Positions 48,882 through 61,300 of a stretch of 64,000 nt of DNA are shown here, one piece after another. This DNA comes from Dasypus novemcinctus. Lineage: Eukaryota > Chordata > Mammalia > Cingulata > Dasypodidae. Below the pieces are notes generated by a model that was given only the letters and a program-made list of their open reading frames with translations, had not been told where the DNA came from and ran no database searches. Location: contig NC_080682.1 of assembly GCF_030445035.2 (NCBI RefSeq), positions 34,764,770 to 34,828,769 of the forward strand, read 5' to 3'. The position numbers and the translations under genes were made by a program. Numbering within the stretch: the stretch's first letter is position 1; the number at the start of each line of letters is the position of its first letter.

Positions 48882-49053
48882 CTCTAAAAGGATATTATGA
48901 AAAACTGCATGCCAACAAATTAGATAAACTATGTGAAATTGAAAATTTCTAGAAACAAACTACTTGCACTAACTCAAGAAGTAATAGAAAATTTCAACAA
49001 ACCAAAAACAATGAAAGGGATTGAATTAGCAGTAAAAAACCTCCCAAAAAGTT

Positions 49054-49884
49054 ATTGGTTCCTTTGAGGGCTAAAGAGACCCATGGGAGTTATGGTCATG
49101 GCCGATGGGGTTAACTACCAGGTCAGATGGCCCCTCTTTGGAAATGGTGTTTATGTGTGATGAATCTGGACTCAGATGGGATCTCTCATCATAAGACTTT
49201 CATGCTAATGTGCTGGAGGTGCAGTTAGTGTTGGAGTTTAAGATATATTTAGAGGATTTGAATCTCTGGACTGACAATGTGATAGCCAGGTCCTGAGCCT
49301 CAACAGACTCCAACACCTACAATCTGATTCATTGGACTCACCACACTCAGCTAAGATGGAGTTGAAGAAGGACAACCACCACACCATGGAGCCTAGAGTG
49401 ATTACAACTGAAAGTGGGAGGATTGCATCCAGCATCCATGTGGAATCTGAGCCTCCTCTTGACATAGAGGTGCAATGGACACAACCAATCCAATGTCCAC
49501 ATAGAAGAGGTGGCATTGGATTGGGAAAAGTGGACATGGATGCTGATGGGTATGGGGAAAGGCAGGAAGAGATGAGAGGTGGAGGCGTCTTTGGGACATG
49601 GAGCTGCCCTGGATGGTGCTCCAGGGGCAATCACCGGACATTGTAAAACCTCACAGGGCCCACTGGATGGAATGGGGGAGAGTATGGGCCATGATGTGGA
49701 CCATTGACCATGAGGTGCAGAGGTGCCCAAAGATGTACTTACCAAATGCAATGGATGTGTCATGATGATGGGAATGAGTGTTGCTGGGGGGGAAGAGGTG
49801 GGTGGGGGTGGTGGGGTTGAATGGGACCTCATATATATATATATTTTTTTTTAATGTAATATTATTACAAAGTCAATAAAAAAA
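49054..49884 (+). mobile_element. L1-type 3' end nested in L1 (sense)
   Basis: 5'-truncated sense copy, about 830 bp, of the family at 14877-16275. It ends aagtcaataaa plus an A tail. Flanks aaaaagtt at 49046-49053 and after 49884 look like the target duplication. High similarity to the 14877-16275 copy makes this one of the younger insertions. Frames of 80-161 codons on both strands mirror those in the sister copy and are not genes. Confidence 0.85.
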
Positions 49885-50147
49885 AAAAAGTTTCCAAAAA
49901 ACGAAAAGCCTGGTTCCACTGGTGAATTTTACCAAATATTCCAAGAATGAACACCAATTCTGCTAAAAGTCTTCTAAAAATTGAAGAGTAGGGAATACCT
50001 CCTAACTCGTTCTATAAGGCCAATATCACCCTCATGCCAAATTCAGATAAAGATAGTAGAAGAAAAGAAAACTGTAGACCAATATCCCTTATGAATATAC
50101 ATGCAAAAATCCTCAACAAAACACAAGCAAACTAAACCAACAGCATT

Positions 50148-51690
50148 AATTTCTTTTTAAAGTTAAACACTTTACTTCACACAGAACAAGTGCAAAACAC
50201 TGTCAAATACTTTACCAATACAATTAATGCAGTTATGAAGTCAATTATGTACTAAAGGTCAATCAGTTCAATGTTTCAGACTTTTCCAGATGGTTTTTCA
50301 AAACAACCTTTGGTTTTTAGAAAATCAATATGGCAGTCAATATACACTGAACATATTGAACAACATTTGTTTCTAATTAAAGGTGTTCAACTATATTGGT
50401 TTATACCTGGCAAGTTGGAGCATGATGATTTGAAATCATACACTGAAATACAGACACAGGTTTTGCTACAATTTCCTGCAGTGAGAGGCAAGGGCAGGGA
50501 AAAGGGAAGAAAAGGCCAATCCTGGTTGTGGCTTTTCTCATTTTGTAACAGAGGTGTGAGTTTAAATTTAGTACACTGTCATGTCCTTAAACTTCATGTT
50601 CCAAATGGTCTCTTGCTGAGGCTTGAGATGGGCACAGATGGTAGGGAAGATGAAGTCACAGAAAAGTTTGAGCAAAAAATTCCAAAGATGTTCAAAGAGG
50701 GAAGGAAAGAGCAAGCTACAATTTTGCATTATTTCAGGCTGAAGTTGCAGATAAATACAGATGAAATGCTCAAATACTTGCTTAGATTTTTAATCACTTG
50801 CTCTATGAGAAACCTCATATATAGCAATTTTGAAATTTTCATTATAAAAAAGAGCTTACAAATAAATTCACGAAAAGAGACAATTAATATTGAGTAGCCC
50901 AAAAGTCATGGTTTATTAGATCTGAAGAAGTTTCATAATTGAAACACAATCAGATTGTACTTTTTACAATCACATTCTATTTGTAAAGAGTTAAAAGGCA
51001 CTGACCTTTTCTGCATTTTAGGACAAAAACAGTGAGAATCAAGTCAATGAAAAGAGGGCAAATTCTGTACTATTAAAATTTTTACCCTTGTTTAGTCTCT
51101 CCTCTTTGACTAAGCAAGTTATTACAATAACATTTGTAGGCAAAAAAAAAAAAAGGTGGGGAGAAAAAGAAAATTTTAAAATGGTGCAACTCATTAGTTT
51201 TCCAAAACATTTACATTTTTAAAATTTATTCAGCGAACAACTCTGTAAGCCTAATACCTTGGCTTAAAGGTACAACAGGTAAACATTAACATAGTCACAG
51301 GAGAGCAGAAATATAGAGAGCCTACTTGATGGGATTACAAAAAATCATTACTTATTTATTATTATCAAACCATCATCACTCACAAATGAAAGGACAGTTG
51401 AAAGCATAATGTTAAATTCAAATTTTAAGTTTGTTTTTTTCCTTGTTTTTTTGTTGTTTGTTAGCACTATACAGAGTATAGTGCTAATAGTTGGTTTTTT
51501 TCTTTTTCCTATAAGAAACTACAAGTTGTTTTTGTTTTGTTTTGTTTTTGTTTTTATTTTTGTTTTTTACTGGGAAACTGGTTTTCCTGAGAACCATGCT
51601 CTTTGATTAAGGACAGGAATAAACAAAAGAACATGACCCAATGCTGTTTCTTTTTTTAGACATAGAAAGCATCTTTAAAATCATCCGAAT
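50148..51690. other. Unidentified 1.5-kb segment interrupting L1; possible retrocopy
   Basis: L1 ORF2 stops after 'aaccaacagcatt' and resumes at 'gcattttaaaagaattaaac', which leaves about 1.5 kb that matches none of the LINE, SINE or LTR families here. The short gcatt shared at both junctions may be the remains of a target duplication. Base composition and phrases read like a mammalian mRNA 3' UTR on the minus strand, so a processed retrocopy is possible, though no long A tail is visible. A 208-codon plus-strand frame at 50271-50897 is longer than chance would favour in AT-rich DNA but has no recognised domain, signal peptide or start context. I do not call it a gene. Confidence 0.5.
51461..51487. 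repeat. Perfect 12-bp inverted repeat (hairpin)
   Basis: ttagcactatac and gtatagtgctaa are exact reverse complements separated by aga. The hairpin lies in a T-rich tract within the unidentified segment. No polymerase III terminator or precursor-like extension of the stem was seen. Confidence 0.9.
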
Positions 51691-52440
51691 GCATTTTAAA
51701 AGAATTAAACATCATGATCAAGCAAGAATTAACTCAGATATGAAAGGGTAGCTTAACACAAGAAAATCAATTAATGTAATACATTGCCTTAATAAAACGA
51801 GGGGAAAAAGGCACATGATCATCATTATTGATGCAGAAAAGCTATTTGAAAAAATCCAGCACCCCATCTTGATAAGAACACATCAAAAACTAGGAATATG
51901 AGGAAACTTCCAACATATGATGAAGAACACATACGAAAAATCCACAGTTCACACCATGCTCCATGGCAAAAGAGTAAAAGCTTTCCCTCTAAGGTCAGGA
52001 ATACGTGAAGGATGTCCACTGTCACTACTGTTATTAAATACTGTATTAGAACCTCTAGCCAGAGCAGTTAGACAAATATAATAATTATAAAAACATCCAA
52101 ATTAGAAAGAATAAGTAAAATATTCACTATTCACAGATGATATGATTATATATGTATAAAATTCTGGAAAATCCATCACAAAGCTAGTAGAGCTAAAAAG
52201 TAGATTCAGCAAATTGGCAAGTTGGGTTCTTAGATGAGCATGCAAAAATCAGTAGTTTTTCCATATACTAGCAATGAACATCTGAAGAGGAAATCAAGAA
52301 AAAAAAATTCCTTTAACAATAGCAAGGAAAAGAATCAAATATCTATGAATAATTTAACCAAGAATGTAAAAGAATTACACAGAGAAAATTATAATATTTT
52401 ACTCAAAGAAATTAAAGACCAACTGAAATTACTTAGGTCA

Positions 52441-53034
52441 GTCCAACTTCTTCAAACACTGACAATATAGCTCCAGTGCTGCAGTCTTATCCTTTCCCTC
52501 TAACTCATGGTATAGTGGGGGGTAGAGAGACACACCTGTAGCATTTATTCTATGGACACTGATTATCCCTGTGGGCCCCAAATACTTCCTTAGGTATGTG
52601 GTTGTTGTGGTTATTTGAAGTAACAGTTACTATACTTCCTTAAACAGTAAGCAACCCTATTTTTTTGTTTACAATCTTGTGATGATTCTCTTGAGGATAC
52701 TGTGGGTCACTTTTGTAGGAAAAGCTTCAGCAATGAATACAGACCTGGGCAAACTTGAAATGGATTTCTTCATCATATACATAACAATGGATTTTATAAT
52801 AGATGACTTTTATGTTTTATGAGGTCCCTAGGGTCTTTTTAAATTAGAGACTGATTTTCAAGTCTCCTTTCCCTCATTTACTATGTGTCTAAGATAGTAT
52901 CCCTTCTGCTCTTTACCCATCACTCTCAAAATGTCAGTCTTTGTGTCTCACCACCCAAACTCCACTATCAGACCTCATCATTGAAATGCATTTGAAATTT
53001 TCCATGTTTAGAGATAAGGCTTAATTCTAAAACC
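52441..53034. other. Unassigned intergenic DNA
   Basis: Between the L1 end and the receptor relic. I looked on the minus strand for the missing TM6-TM7 part of the receptor and found none. Confidence 0.5.
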
Positions 53035-53278
53035 CATTTTGCCTTCCTTCTGCACTGCAGTTTCTCAGAGAATATAAAATAGCTATATAAGAGAGAAGAA
53101 AAGTGATGAAACGCATCATGCATATAATACAACTCTTAGATACCACTAGTAAATTTATGACATGAGTGTCCATGCAGGCAAGTTTCAACAAGGGATGCAA
53201 GTCACAGAAAGAGTGATCAATAACATTGGGACCACAGAAAGGCAACCTCAAAGCTAAGAGAAGAAAAATGAAAATTTC
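53035..53278 (-). pseudogene. Truncated OR4C-type olfactory receptor relic
   Basis: Minus-strand open stretch that reads as the middle of an odorant receptor, from the end of TM4 through the second extracellular loop and TM5 into the third intracellular loop. Key residues are [15 protein letters not shown], the [16 protein letters not shown] loop with its conserved cysteines, and [18 protein letters not shown] at the end of TM5. The frame stops where KALSTCGSH of TM6 should begin. TM1-TM3 and TM6-TM7 are absent from the flanks, so this is a fragment of about 80 codons and not a gene broken by one mutation. It resembles the OR4C11/OR4C16 type more than the intact receptor at 41887, with which it shares the IDH and [10 protein letters not shown] core. 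It faces the opposite way, about 10 kb distant. Loss is most simply explained by deletion on both sides. Expression as a receptor is not possible. Confidence 0.9.
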
Positions 53279-56200
53279 TCAATCTTTGGAATTGAAAACC
53301 TTATTCTAGATGTATTTTGTTTATTATATATCCTATATTTTCTAAATATTTTGCGTGTGTGTATTATCTATATCTTTTTTTACCTGCAAATAAGGCCAAA
53401 GTTTCAAAAGTAATGTTCTCCAGAAAAACTGATAGGCAAAAAGCAGGTTGCTTGTGACTCTATCCTATTATCTCACTATGCAAATAGCAATACTGTTATA
53501 TATATATCCATATTTATTTCACTAAAATATTTATCATACATTTTATATCCTTATAAATTTATTTTCTAAAACATATTTAACTTCCCAGAATGATTTATCT
53601 TCTATCAGCTCATCTTTTTAATCCTGCAATTATACCTAAAATGGATATTAATATAACAAAATAATTATTATGTATCTTATTTAGGAGTTCAGCTGTTGAA
53701 GCCAAATGATTTGAGCTCAAATATCATGTCCACTATTTATCAGCTGTGATATTGGTCAATTCATTTTAGACATAATTAGGATTACTGTGCAGATTAAGTT
53801 ATTAAAATATCTGACTCATATTAAACACGATATAGGTCTAAACCTTTGCTTTTACCTCTATTATGGTATTGCTTTTTCTTCTGTGTTTTTATTTCTTTTA
53901 CTGTCACGTTATTATTTTTACACAGTCCAATCTGTGAATTTTTATGTTCTTATTTAGTCCATTGTTTTGTACTATACAAAATTAGCATATATGTTCTGTT
54001 TTCTTACATAATTCCAAGAATTTCTTTGTTTCATACTTTGAATCAAAATTAGCTGGAGCCATTGTTAGGAATGGGGAAAATGCTCCCCTCTTCTTAATAT
54101 GCATTTTAAGACAAACGACGATAGGATCATTAATTCTGTGACACATTATGTGGGATGTATTAGAAGAACAGACACCACCTCCTAGAGAGTAGTACACATT
54201 CCTAAATACAGTTTGAATAGCATGGCATTAAAATTATTTAAAAGATAAACTATAACTTCAATGGGACAAAGTCAGATTCCAAACCAGGTTCTCTGAGTTG
54301 CATATATTCAGAACTTTGATGAGAGTTTGTAAACATCGTGGTCAATGCCTAAAGACTGAAACCACACAACCCAGAGTCAACCCCACCCCACTGCCCTTCA
54401 TTGGTGCTACATTTAACATAACCCTTGATATCTCTGTGTTTTATTGTATTCGCATAAAACCGAAATAATAAAACACTCTACCTTTAGGGTTAACTGTGAA
54501 TATATTTTAAAATGCTCAAAACATACAGAAGATACAGGTACCCAGTTTCTGCAATAAGAGTAGTTACTACTGAGTTTCCAAGAGGTATTTTAAATTTTGA
54601 AAAACATGAATTCAAAATTCTCATGTACCCATAATAAAGCTACAGAACTATATTAAGACATGAATTTCCTTTGTGGAGTGGCTGAAACCACACAAGGTTT
54701 CTGAATAACACTAGTTTTCTCCTGGTGATCAGAAACTAGAATGGACCTTTCTAAAAGTCTTGAATAAAAAAAACAAAAGAAAAAAATAATATAAAATTGC
54801 AGAACAGTGTCAATACCAGAAATCCACGATAAGAGGAAAGTAGCAATAAAATAGGCCCTTTCTTGTAAAAAGTTTGAAATACAGATATATAAAAATCAAA
54901 AGAATGAGGACATGTAAATGAGAAAATGAAATCAACAGTTTAAAGGAAATATTAGATCATATGCCATATCAGGAAAATCAATATGAGAACTCTAGTTTTG
55001 CCATACTAAATAGCTGTGGTAGAAAAGCTTTGGAAAATAAATTGTCCTCATAGGAAAAGTCTATAAAACCAGGTTATGAAGATTTGGTATTTTTCTATTG
55101 GCAATACAGAAAACTCAAAAAAAACCAACATATTAGTGATAAAAAAAATAATTTGAGTGCTTTTGGACATATGCATGTATGGCAGAGGGTCCTGGACACC
55201 CAATATTAGTATCCAAAAAAAAATCCTCCTCCTTTTTCTGATGTGAACCTTTGCAAATAAGGAATCTGCACTTTAAGAGAGTTATACCTCTGCCCCTTTC
55301 CCTTTGTTCTCTTTTTAATCAAAACTGCTCAAAGAAAGATCTGCATCAAGCAAACACCAGTGAAAACTGACAAGTCCTGAAGCATCAGAAGCTTCACATT
55401 ACTGTGAGAAGTTATCCCCAGAATTTCAGATTTCTCAGGAGACATAGCTAGATGATGGCAATTTCTCTTAAACTTTTTCCTAAATTTGAGGCAAGAAAAA
55501 GAAAACATTTCATTTGGGCTTATAAACTTACCTTTCTTCTGGTGTGCAAAGAGATGATATCCAATAGAAGCTCATAGTACTCTTTTACAAATTATGTTTA
55601 CTTTGAAGATAAATCTTGGGCAGAGCAATAGAAATAAGAAAAATGTTCTTCAGAAAGAGTCACTGTTGCTTTATATTTCAGGAGCTGTGGGGAGGGAGCA
55701 TTCCCACAGAGAACCAACCCTTCTTAGAAGGTTTGAGTTAGACATTATGAAAGACTGTGATACTGCTAGGAGGAAAGTAAAGTTCCTACTTCTACTCTTA
55801 GAAATCTCCAGGAAAAAAAGATAATATTCCAATTATTCCATGGTAGAAACATCTGTAAAGTCAGCTCTGTTACCCCAAAATGTTCCCTGGCAAAAAAGAT
55901 GAATTAAACGTTTTTTCCTCCTTTAGTATTTATAGGGATTTCCTAATAGTTTACAAATGATCAGAACTGCCTTTCAGCCTCCAGAAGTCCAAGATTTACA
56001 ACATTCCTCTCCCAATTCCAAAGGATTTGCTCAATGGCTTCTTATAAGGCATAGTTAGTCCAGGAGCACAGCAAACCATGAGGCCAGTTAATCCCAGGCA
56101 AGGCAATCAACAGGCAGATTTCATCCTCAGACTCCTCCTGTCCTTCTCTCCCATTCTTAGGGACATCTTCTATTTCAGGGAGCAAGGGCTCATGTCATCA

Positions 56201-56624
56201 CATCTCTGCCCCTACTCTACCCTTTTGAAAGATATATTTCAAAATCGTTTTGAAGTGAAGGCTACTAAAAGTTACCAAAGCCTTGGTCCTTTTATTCGAG
56301 TCTTTTCGATGTAAGTCGAAACTTTGAATCTTGGTAAAGTCTCAAATAGATATGGCATAATTGAATTCTGACTTCGTCACTTAATATTTTGTGACTTTCA
56401 TAAGCTTATTTACTTCCTGTCGTTTTCATTTCTGAAAAAATGTTGTTGGTAATTATAATTATTATTAATCCTGAAAATTTTGCTAAAGCATATTATGATA
56501 TAAATAAGTTTAGTGAAATGTGCTAATTAACATTTAAACAATTTCTCAACTATTTTGAAATTAATTAGTCAGAGAAAGAAAGGCACTAAAGAGAGGGAGT
56601 GGAAAGAAAAATAAATTACGCAGT
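53279..56624. other. Unassigned intergenic DNA
   Basis: About 3.3 kb, AT-rich, with no recognised repeat, RNA gene or receptor remnant. Short frames at 53846, 55594 and 56078 (68-78 codons) have no known motif. It may hold diverged repeats that visual inspection cannot resolve. Confidence 0.45.
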
Positions 56625-56870
56625 TTTATTTTTAAATAAATACTTAAGGTGTAATCTACATAAAACAAAATGTACCATTTTCAAAATTCAATTAAAAGAG
56701 TTTTGAAAAATGTATACACTCATGTAACTGCCACCGCAAGCAAGATATGGCATATTTCCATTGCGCTAAAAAATATCCTCATGCCCTTTTGTAGTCATTC
56801 ACTTTTTGCAGATTTTATAGTCACTTTTTCCATTCACTAGCAAGGAGTTATCTTTACTTCCTTTGAATAG
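56625..56870 (-). mobile_element. L1 3' UTR fragment, old (antisense)
   Basis: 'ggtgtaatctacataaaaca', 'gttttgaaaaatgtatacac' and 'catgtaactgccaccgcaag' match the reverse of L1M-type 3' UTR phrasing. Truncated at both ends. Confidence 0.65.
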
Positions 56871-57759
56871 TTAAAAAGGACAATTCTGTAAAATTATTTT
56901 CCTTTCTGGAGACCATAGTGTTTTTCTACATAATTCTGTAAGCATACTGCGTAATAGATGATCCTGGTGAGAGCACAATTGCACAATTGTCCTGGTCAAG
57001 ATCATGTTTAATCTGACTAGAGCCAGAAGACCTCCAAACATGAAAGATCCAACATAGCACAGCCACCTACCCAACCTACAGCTATGTAAAGATGCATCAG
57101 TGAGGTTCAATTGAAATTAGATGTATAGTCTAACTGAATAATAGACCAAAGGGGAAAAAAATGTTTCATGTGACTGAGGTTATATCGTTATTCATTACAA
57201 AGCTGTAATGAATAATGAACCGATATAGGATTTGATAGAGGTAGATATCACTGCAATTTGTCTCAAGAAATTTAAAATATATAGAAAATATACTGCAATC
57301 AGGAAGTAATATGATATGATAATACATAAGTGCCAGCCTTTGCATGTGAAGTTAAAGAGCTCTGATTTGATACTACAATCAATTGAATTCCCCATAAGAT
57401 GTGGTTGGGGTAAATGGTAACACTGTAAGAATTACTTCAAGCCAGGGATAGATGATATCCCCCAAATAAAGGATATAGCCATATTAAAAGAATGAGCAAA
57501 GGAGAAAATTCCATTTACATTTGTTTTTAAAGGCAGGAAGTTATTGAAGAAGTGATTGTAACGTGAACCAGGAAATATGAACAAAAAAATATAAAGAACT
57601 CAAACAACCATGACATGATGGAGACCCAAGAAACAGAAATATTAGCTAGAAGTGAAATTTGTATATAAGTACATAATTTAATAGAAAAAAATTAACCTTA
57701 TCCCATCTCTTCCAGATTGAAATAAGAGGATTTTAAAATGGGAAAAATCCTCACAGTGC
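56871..57759. other. Unassigned intergenic DNA
   Basis: No recognised repeat or gene. Confidence 0.4.
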
Positions 57760-59285
57760 CCCAAAATTAAAAAAAAAAAGACAAATATTGACAAAACTGA
57801 AGAGAGAAATAGATATCTGTACAATAATAGTTGGAGACTTCAATACACCACCTTCAAAAATTGATAGAAGTTCTAGACAGAAGGTCAATAAGAAAATGGA
57901 GAACTTGAATAAAACTATAAATGAACTAGTCTTAACAGACATATACAGAACACTGCATGCAACAACAACAGAATACACATTCTTTGGAAGTACTTGTGAT
58001 AATTCTCCAAGATAGACCACATGTTAAGTCATAAAGCAAATTTCAATGAATTTAAGAAGATTAAAATTATACAAAGCATCTTCTCTGACCCCAATGAAAT
58101 GAAACTAGAAATCAATAACAGAAGGAAAACTGGAATAATCTCAAATAAGTGGAAGTTAAGCAATACACTGTTGAACAATGAACGGGTTAAAAAATAATTT
58201 AGAAGAGAAATTAGGAAGTGTCTTGAGAATGAAAATTAAAATAAAACATACCAAAATGTATGGGGTACAGTGAAGGCAGTGTGTAGAAGGAAATTGAGAG
58301 CTATGAAAACCGATATTGAAAAAGAAGAAAGATCTCAAATTATTAAGCTAACTTCATGTCTGGAATAACTAGTCAGGAAGAGCAAATTTGACCTAAAGTG
58401 AGTAGAAGGAAGGAAATAATAAAGATTAGAGCAGATATAAATGAGATAGAGTATAGGAAACAAATCAAGATAAGCAAAGGAAACGAAAGTTGATTTTTTT
58501 TTAAAAGTCAATAAAATTGACCAACTTTTAGCCAAATCAATGAAGAAAAAATGAAAAAGAGTGCAAATAACTAAAATTAATACTGAAATGGGACTTTATA
58601 AATGATTTTAAAGAAATTAAAAGGATTATATCAGAATGCTATGAACAATTGTATGCTATCAAATTAGATAATCTAAAAGAAATAGAAAAATTCCCAGAAA
58701 TACATAACTTACCTATACTAATTCAGGTAGTATTAGAAGATCTCAACAGACATATATTAAGTAAAGATATTGAGTCAGTAATCAAAAACATACCAATGAG
58801 GAGAAGTACAGGACCAGATGGCTTAACAAGGAAATTTTAACAAACATTCAAAGAAGACTTAACACCAACCCTTCGCAAAATTCTTCAAAAAATTGAAGAG
58901 GAGAGAACTCTCCCTAACTCATTTTATGAAGCCAACAAAGTCGTAGCAGTCTTTATGGAATAAATGGAAAAATCAATCCTCAAATTCATATGGAATTGCC
59001 AAAGTCCCCAAATATCCAAATCAATATTACAAAGGAAAAATAAAGTTGGAGGTCTCACAACTCTTAATTTCAAAACTTACTTCAAATCCACAATAATGAA
59101 AACAGCGTGGCAATTTCCATAAAGGTAGACACATAGACCAGTGGAATAGAATGGAGATTTCAGAAATAAACACATACCTCTATGACTATGGTCAATTGAT
59201 GTTTGACAGGGATGCCAGGCATATCAATTGGGGACAAAATGGTCTCTTCAACAAATGGTTTTGTGTAAACTGGATATCCATGTGC

Positions 59286-59310
59286 AAAAAAAAAAAAAAA
59301 AAAAAAAAAA
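59286..59310. repeat. (A)25 tract inside L1
   Basis: An uninterrupted run of 25 A at a site where L1 normally has a short CAAAA. L1 sequence continues in register on both sides, so it is an expansion and not an element tail. Confidence 0.95.
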
Positions 59311-59608
59311 TGAAGTTGGACCCCTATCTTACATTATGTACATAAATGAACTCAAAATGCATCAATGACCTAATCATGAGATAAAATCATAAATCTCCTA
59401 TGGGAAAATATAGGAAGAGCCTTCATTACCCTGGGTTTCTTAGTGCTGATGCAAAAAAAAAAAAAGCCCACAAAAAATAAATACAATGGTCTTTGTCAAA
59501 ATTATAAACTTTTATTCATCATAACACACTGTCAAGATAGTGAAAAGATAAGCTACAGAATGGGGGGCAATAATTTACCAATATATCTGCTAAAGTTTTA
59601 ATGTTGAG

Positions 59609-59687
59609 AATATATAAAGAACTGCTACAAATCAACAAAAATCAACAAATATATAATATATAAAGAACTGCTACAAATCAACAAAAA
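59609..59687. repeat. 46-bp tandem duplication inside L1
   Basis: A 33-base block starting aatatataaagaactgcta at 59609 recurs exactly at 59655, giving a 46-bp period. L1 has this block once. Confidence 0.9.
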
Positions 59688-60436
59688 GATTAATAACCCA
59701 ATTTAAAAATTAGCAAAAGATTTCAATATACATTTCTCTAAAGAAAATATGCAATTGACCAATAAGCACATGATAAGAGTCTCAAAATCATTGGTAAATA
59801 GAGAAATGCAAATCAAAACCACAATGATATGAAAATTCGCACCCACTAGCATGGCTATTATTAAGAAAGAAAATGATAAGTATGGCAAGGATGTGGAGAA
59901 AAACAAACCTTTATATGTTGCTAGTGACACTGTAGAATGGAGTAAATACTGTGGAAATCAGCTGGATTTTTCCTCAAACAATTGAAAACAGAATTATCAT
60001 ATAATCAGGTAATACTATTTACTGGTAAAAGAATGAAAGAATTGATAGCAGGGACTCAAACATATATTTGTGCACCAATGTTTATAGTAGAGTTGTTTAC
60101 AATATTCAAAAGCTCAAAACAACCCAAGTGTCCATCAACAGATGAATGGATAACCAAAATTTGATATATACATACAATGCAATATTATTCAGCCATTAAA
60201 CAGTAGAAAGTTCTGATGCATGTAACAACATGGATGAATCTTGAAGGCTTCATGTGGAGTGAAATAATTCAGGTGCAAAAATACAAATAATGTATGATCT
60301 CACTGATATGAAACAACTAAAAGAAGAGACAGGTGGTGGTATACAGCTTATGAAGAGTTGGTGTAGCAGGATGAGAGAAGGGAGCTATAGTTTAATGGGT
60401 AAGTAGCTTCTGGTTGAGGAGATGAAAAAGGAGAGG

Positions 60437-60872
60437 TGTTTTAGTCTGCTAAGCTACTAAAAGCAATATGTCAGAAACGGACTGGCTTTTCCAATGGGGA
60501 CTTACTACAAAAAAGCTATCAGTTCTGAAGCTGTGAAAATGTCCAAAACAAGACATTATTAGGCAATGCTTTCTCCTCAAAGACTGGTGATCCTGGACTC
60601 CTCTGTCACACAGACAATGTCTACTGGTGTCTCCATTCTCTTCAAGGTTTCTTTGCTTTCAGCGTCTGGCTTCCATGGCTTTCTCTTGTTCTTCCTCTCA
60701 CTCAGTATTCATTCATTTATAAAGACTTCAGTAATATTAAGACACCCCCTAGGTCTAGCCTTAACTGAAGTAACCTAATCCAAAGGTCATACTTAAATAG
60801 GCTTGCACTCATAAGAATGGATTAACTTTAAGAAAATAATTTTTCTGAGGTCCATATAGTTGTAAACCATCA
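60437..60872 (-). mobile_element. Solo LTR, MaLR-like (antisense)
   Basis: On the minus strand it starts TGATGGTTTACAACTATATG and ends CTTAGCAGACTAAAACA. About 436 bp. L1 3' sequence flanks both sides. The AACTAAAACA-type end links it to the LTR at 45427. A 70-codon frame over it is not a gene. Confidence 0.75.
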
Positions 60873-61190
60873 TAAGAGATAATGGATACCAGTAATGTTA
60901 GCAAAATATAGTGGATATAAATAACACTACTGATTGTGCACTTGAATGTGGTTAAAAAGTGAAATTTTGTGCTCTATATCAGTTACTAAAATAAAAAGTT
61001 AGGAGAATAATAGGTAAATTCTGCATTGCAGCTGTGACTAAGGAAACGACCCTGGTATATTCCACAGGCTTTAAGGAATATCTGTATATTTAGTTTCTAT
61101 GATGTGTGGGATCATGACTCTCTTATTCAACGTGTATCCATTCTCAGAAACTGTATGTGATCAATAAATAATGATTGCAAGAAAGATATA

Positions 61191-61300
61191 TTTGTTTGTG
61201 TGTGTGTGTCTGTGAGTGTGTATATATATATACATATATATATATATGCATGTATGTATAGAGAGAGAAAAAGAGAGGGAAAGGGAAAAAGGAAAACAAA
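61191..61300. repeat. TG/TA/GA compound microsatellite
   Basis: tgtgtg, tatata, catata and gagaga blocks in succession, then a GAAA-rich patch. Low-complexity sequence. Apart from this, 61001-61526 shows no recognised feature. Confidence 0.9.

Larger units (their letters stand above)
47380..52440 (+). mobile_element. L1 LINE, ORF2 (sense), with three inserted segments
   Basis: Starts just before ORF2 (endonuclease TLNINGIKL and FCLQKSHLKYKDT at 47510-47640) and runs through the reverse transcriptase to about 52440. It includes the catalytic-site relic FTDD near 52133-52144, where L1 normally has F/YADD. L1 sequence is interrupted at 48681-48881, 49054-49884 and 50148-51690 and resumes in register each time. 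Stops and frameshifts are plentiful; the longest remaining frame (47477-47806) covers only part of the endonuclease. Dead copy. Confidence 0.85.
57760..61000 (+). mobile_element. L1 LINE (sense), ORF2 to 3' end, internally deleted
   Basis: Endonuclease part at 57780-58015 (GDFNTPPSKIDRSSRQKVNKK, then IYRTLHATTTEYTFFGS), then the desert region to 58800 (RRSTGPDGLT), then a jump near 58965 to the 3' region ('ttcatatggaattgccaaag'). From there it follows L1M-type 3' sequence through 'aacccaagtgtccatcaac' at 60120 to the A-rich end near 60998. Most of the reverse transcriptase is missing. An LTR interrupts it at 60437-60872. Confidence 0.85.

Noticed and set aside
50271..50897. 208-codon frame as a new protein gene
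   Set aside because: No domain, start context or splice context is visible and the segment is an insert in a dead L1. Kept only as a finding.
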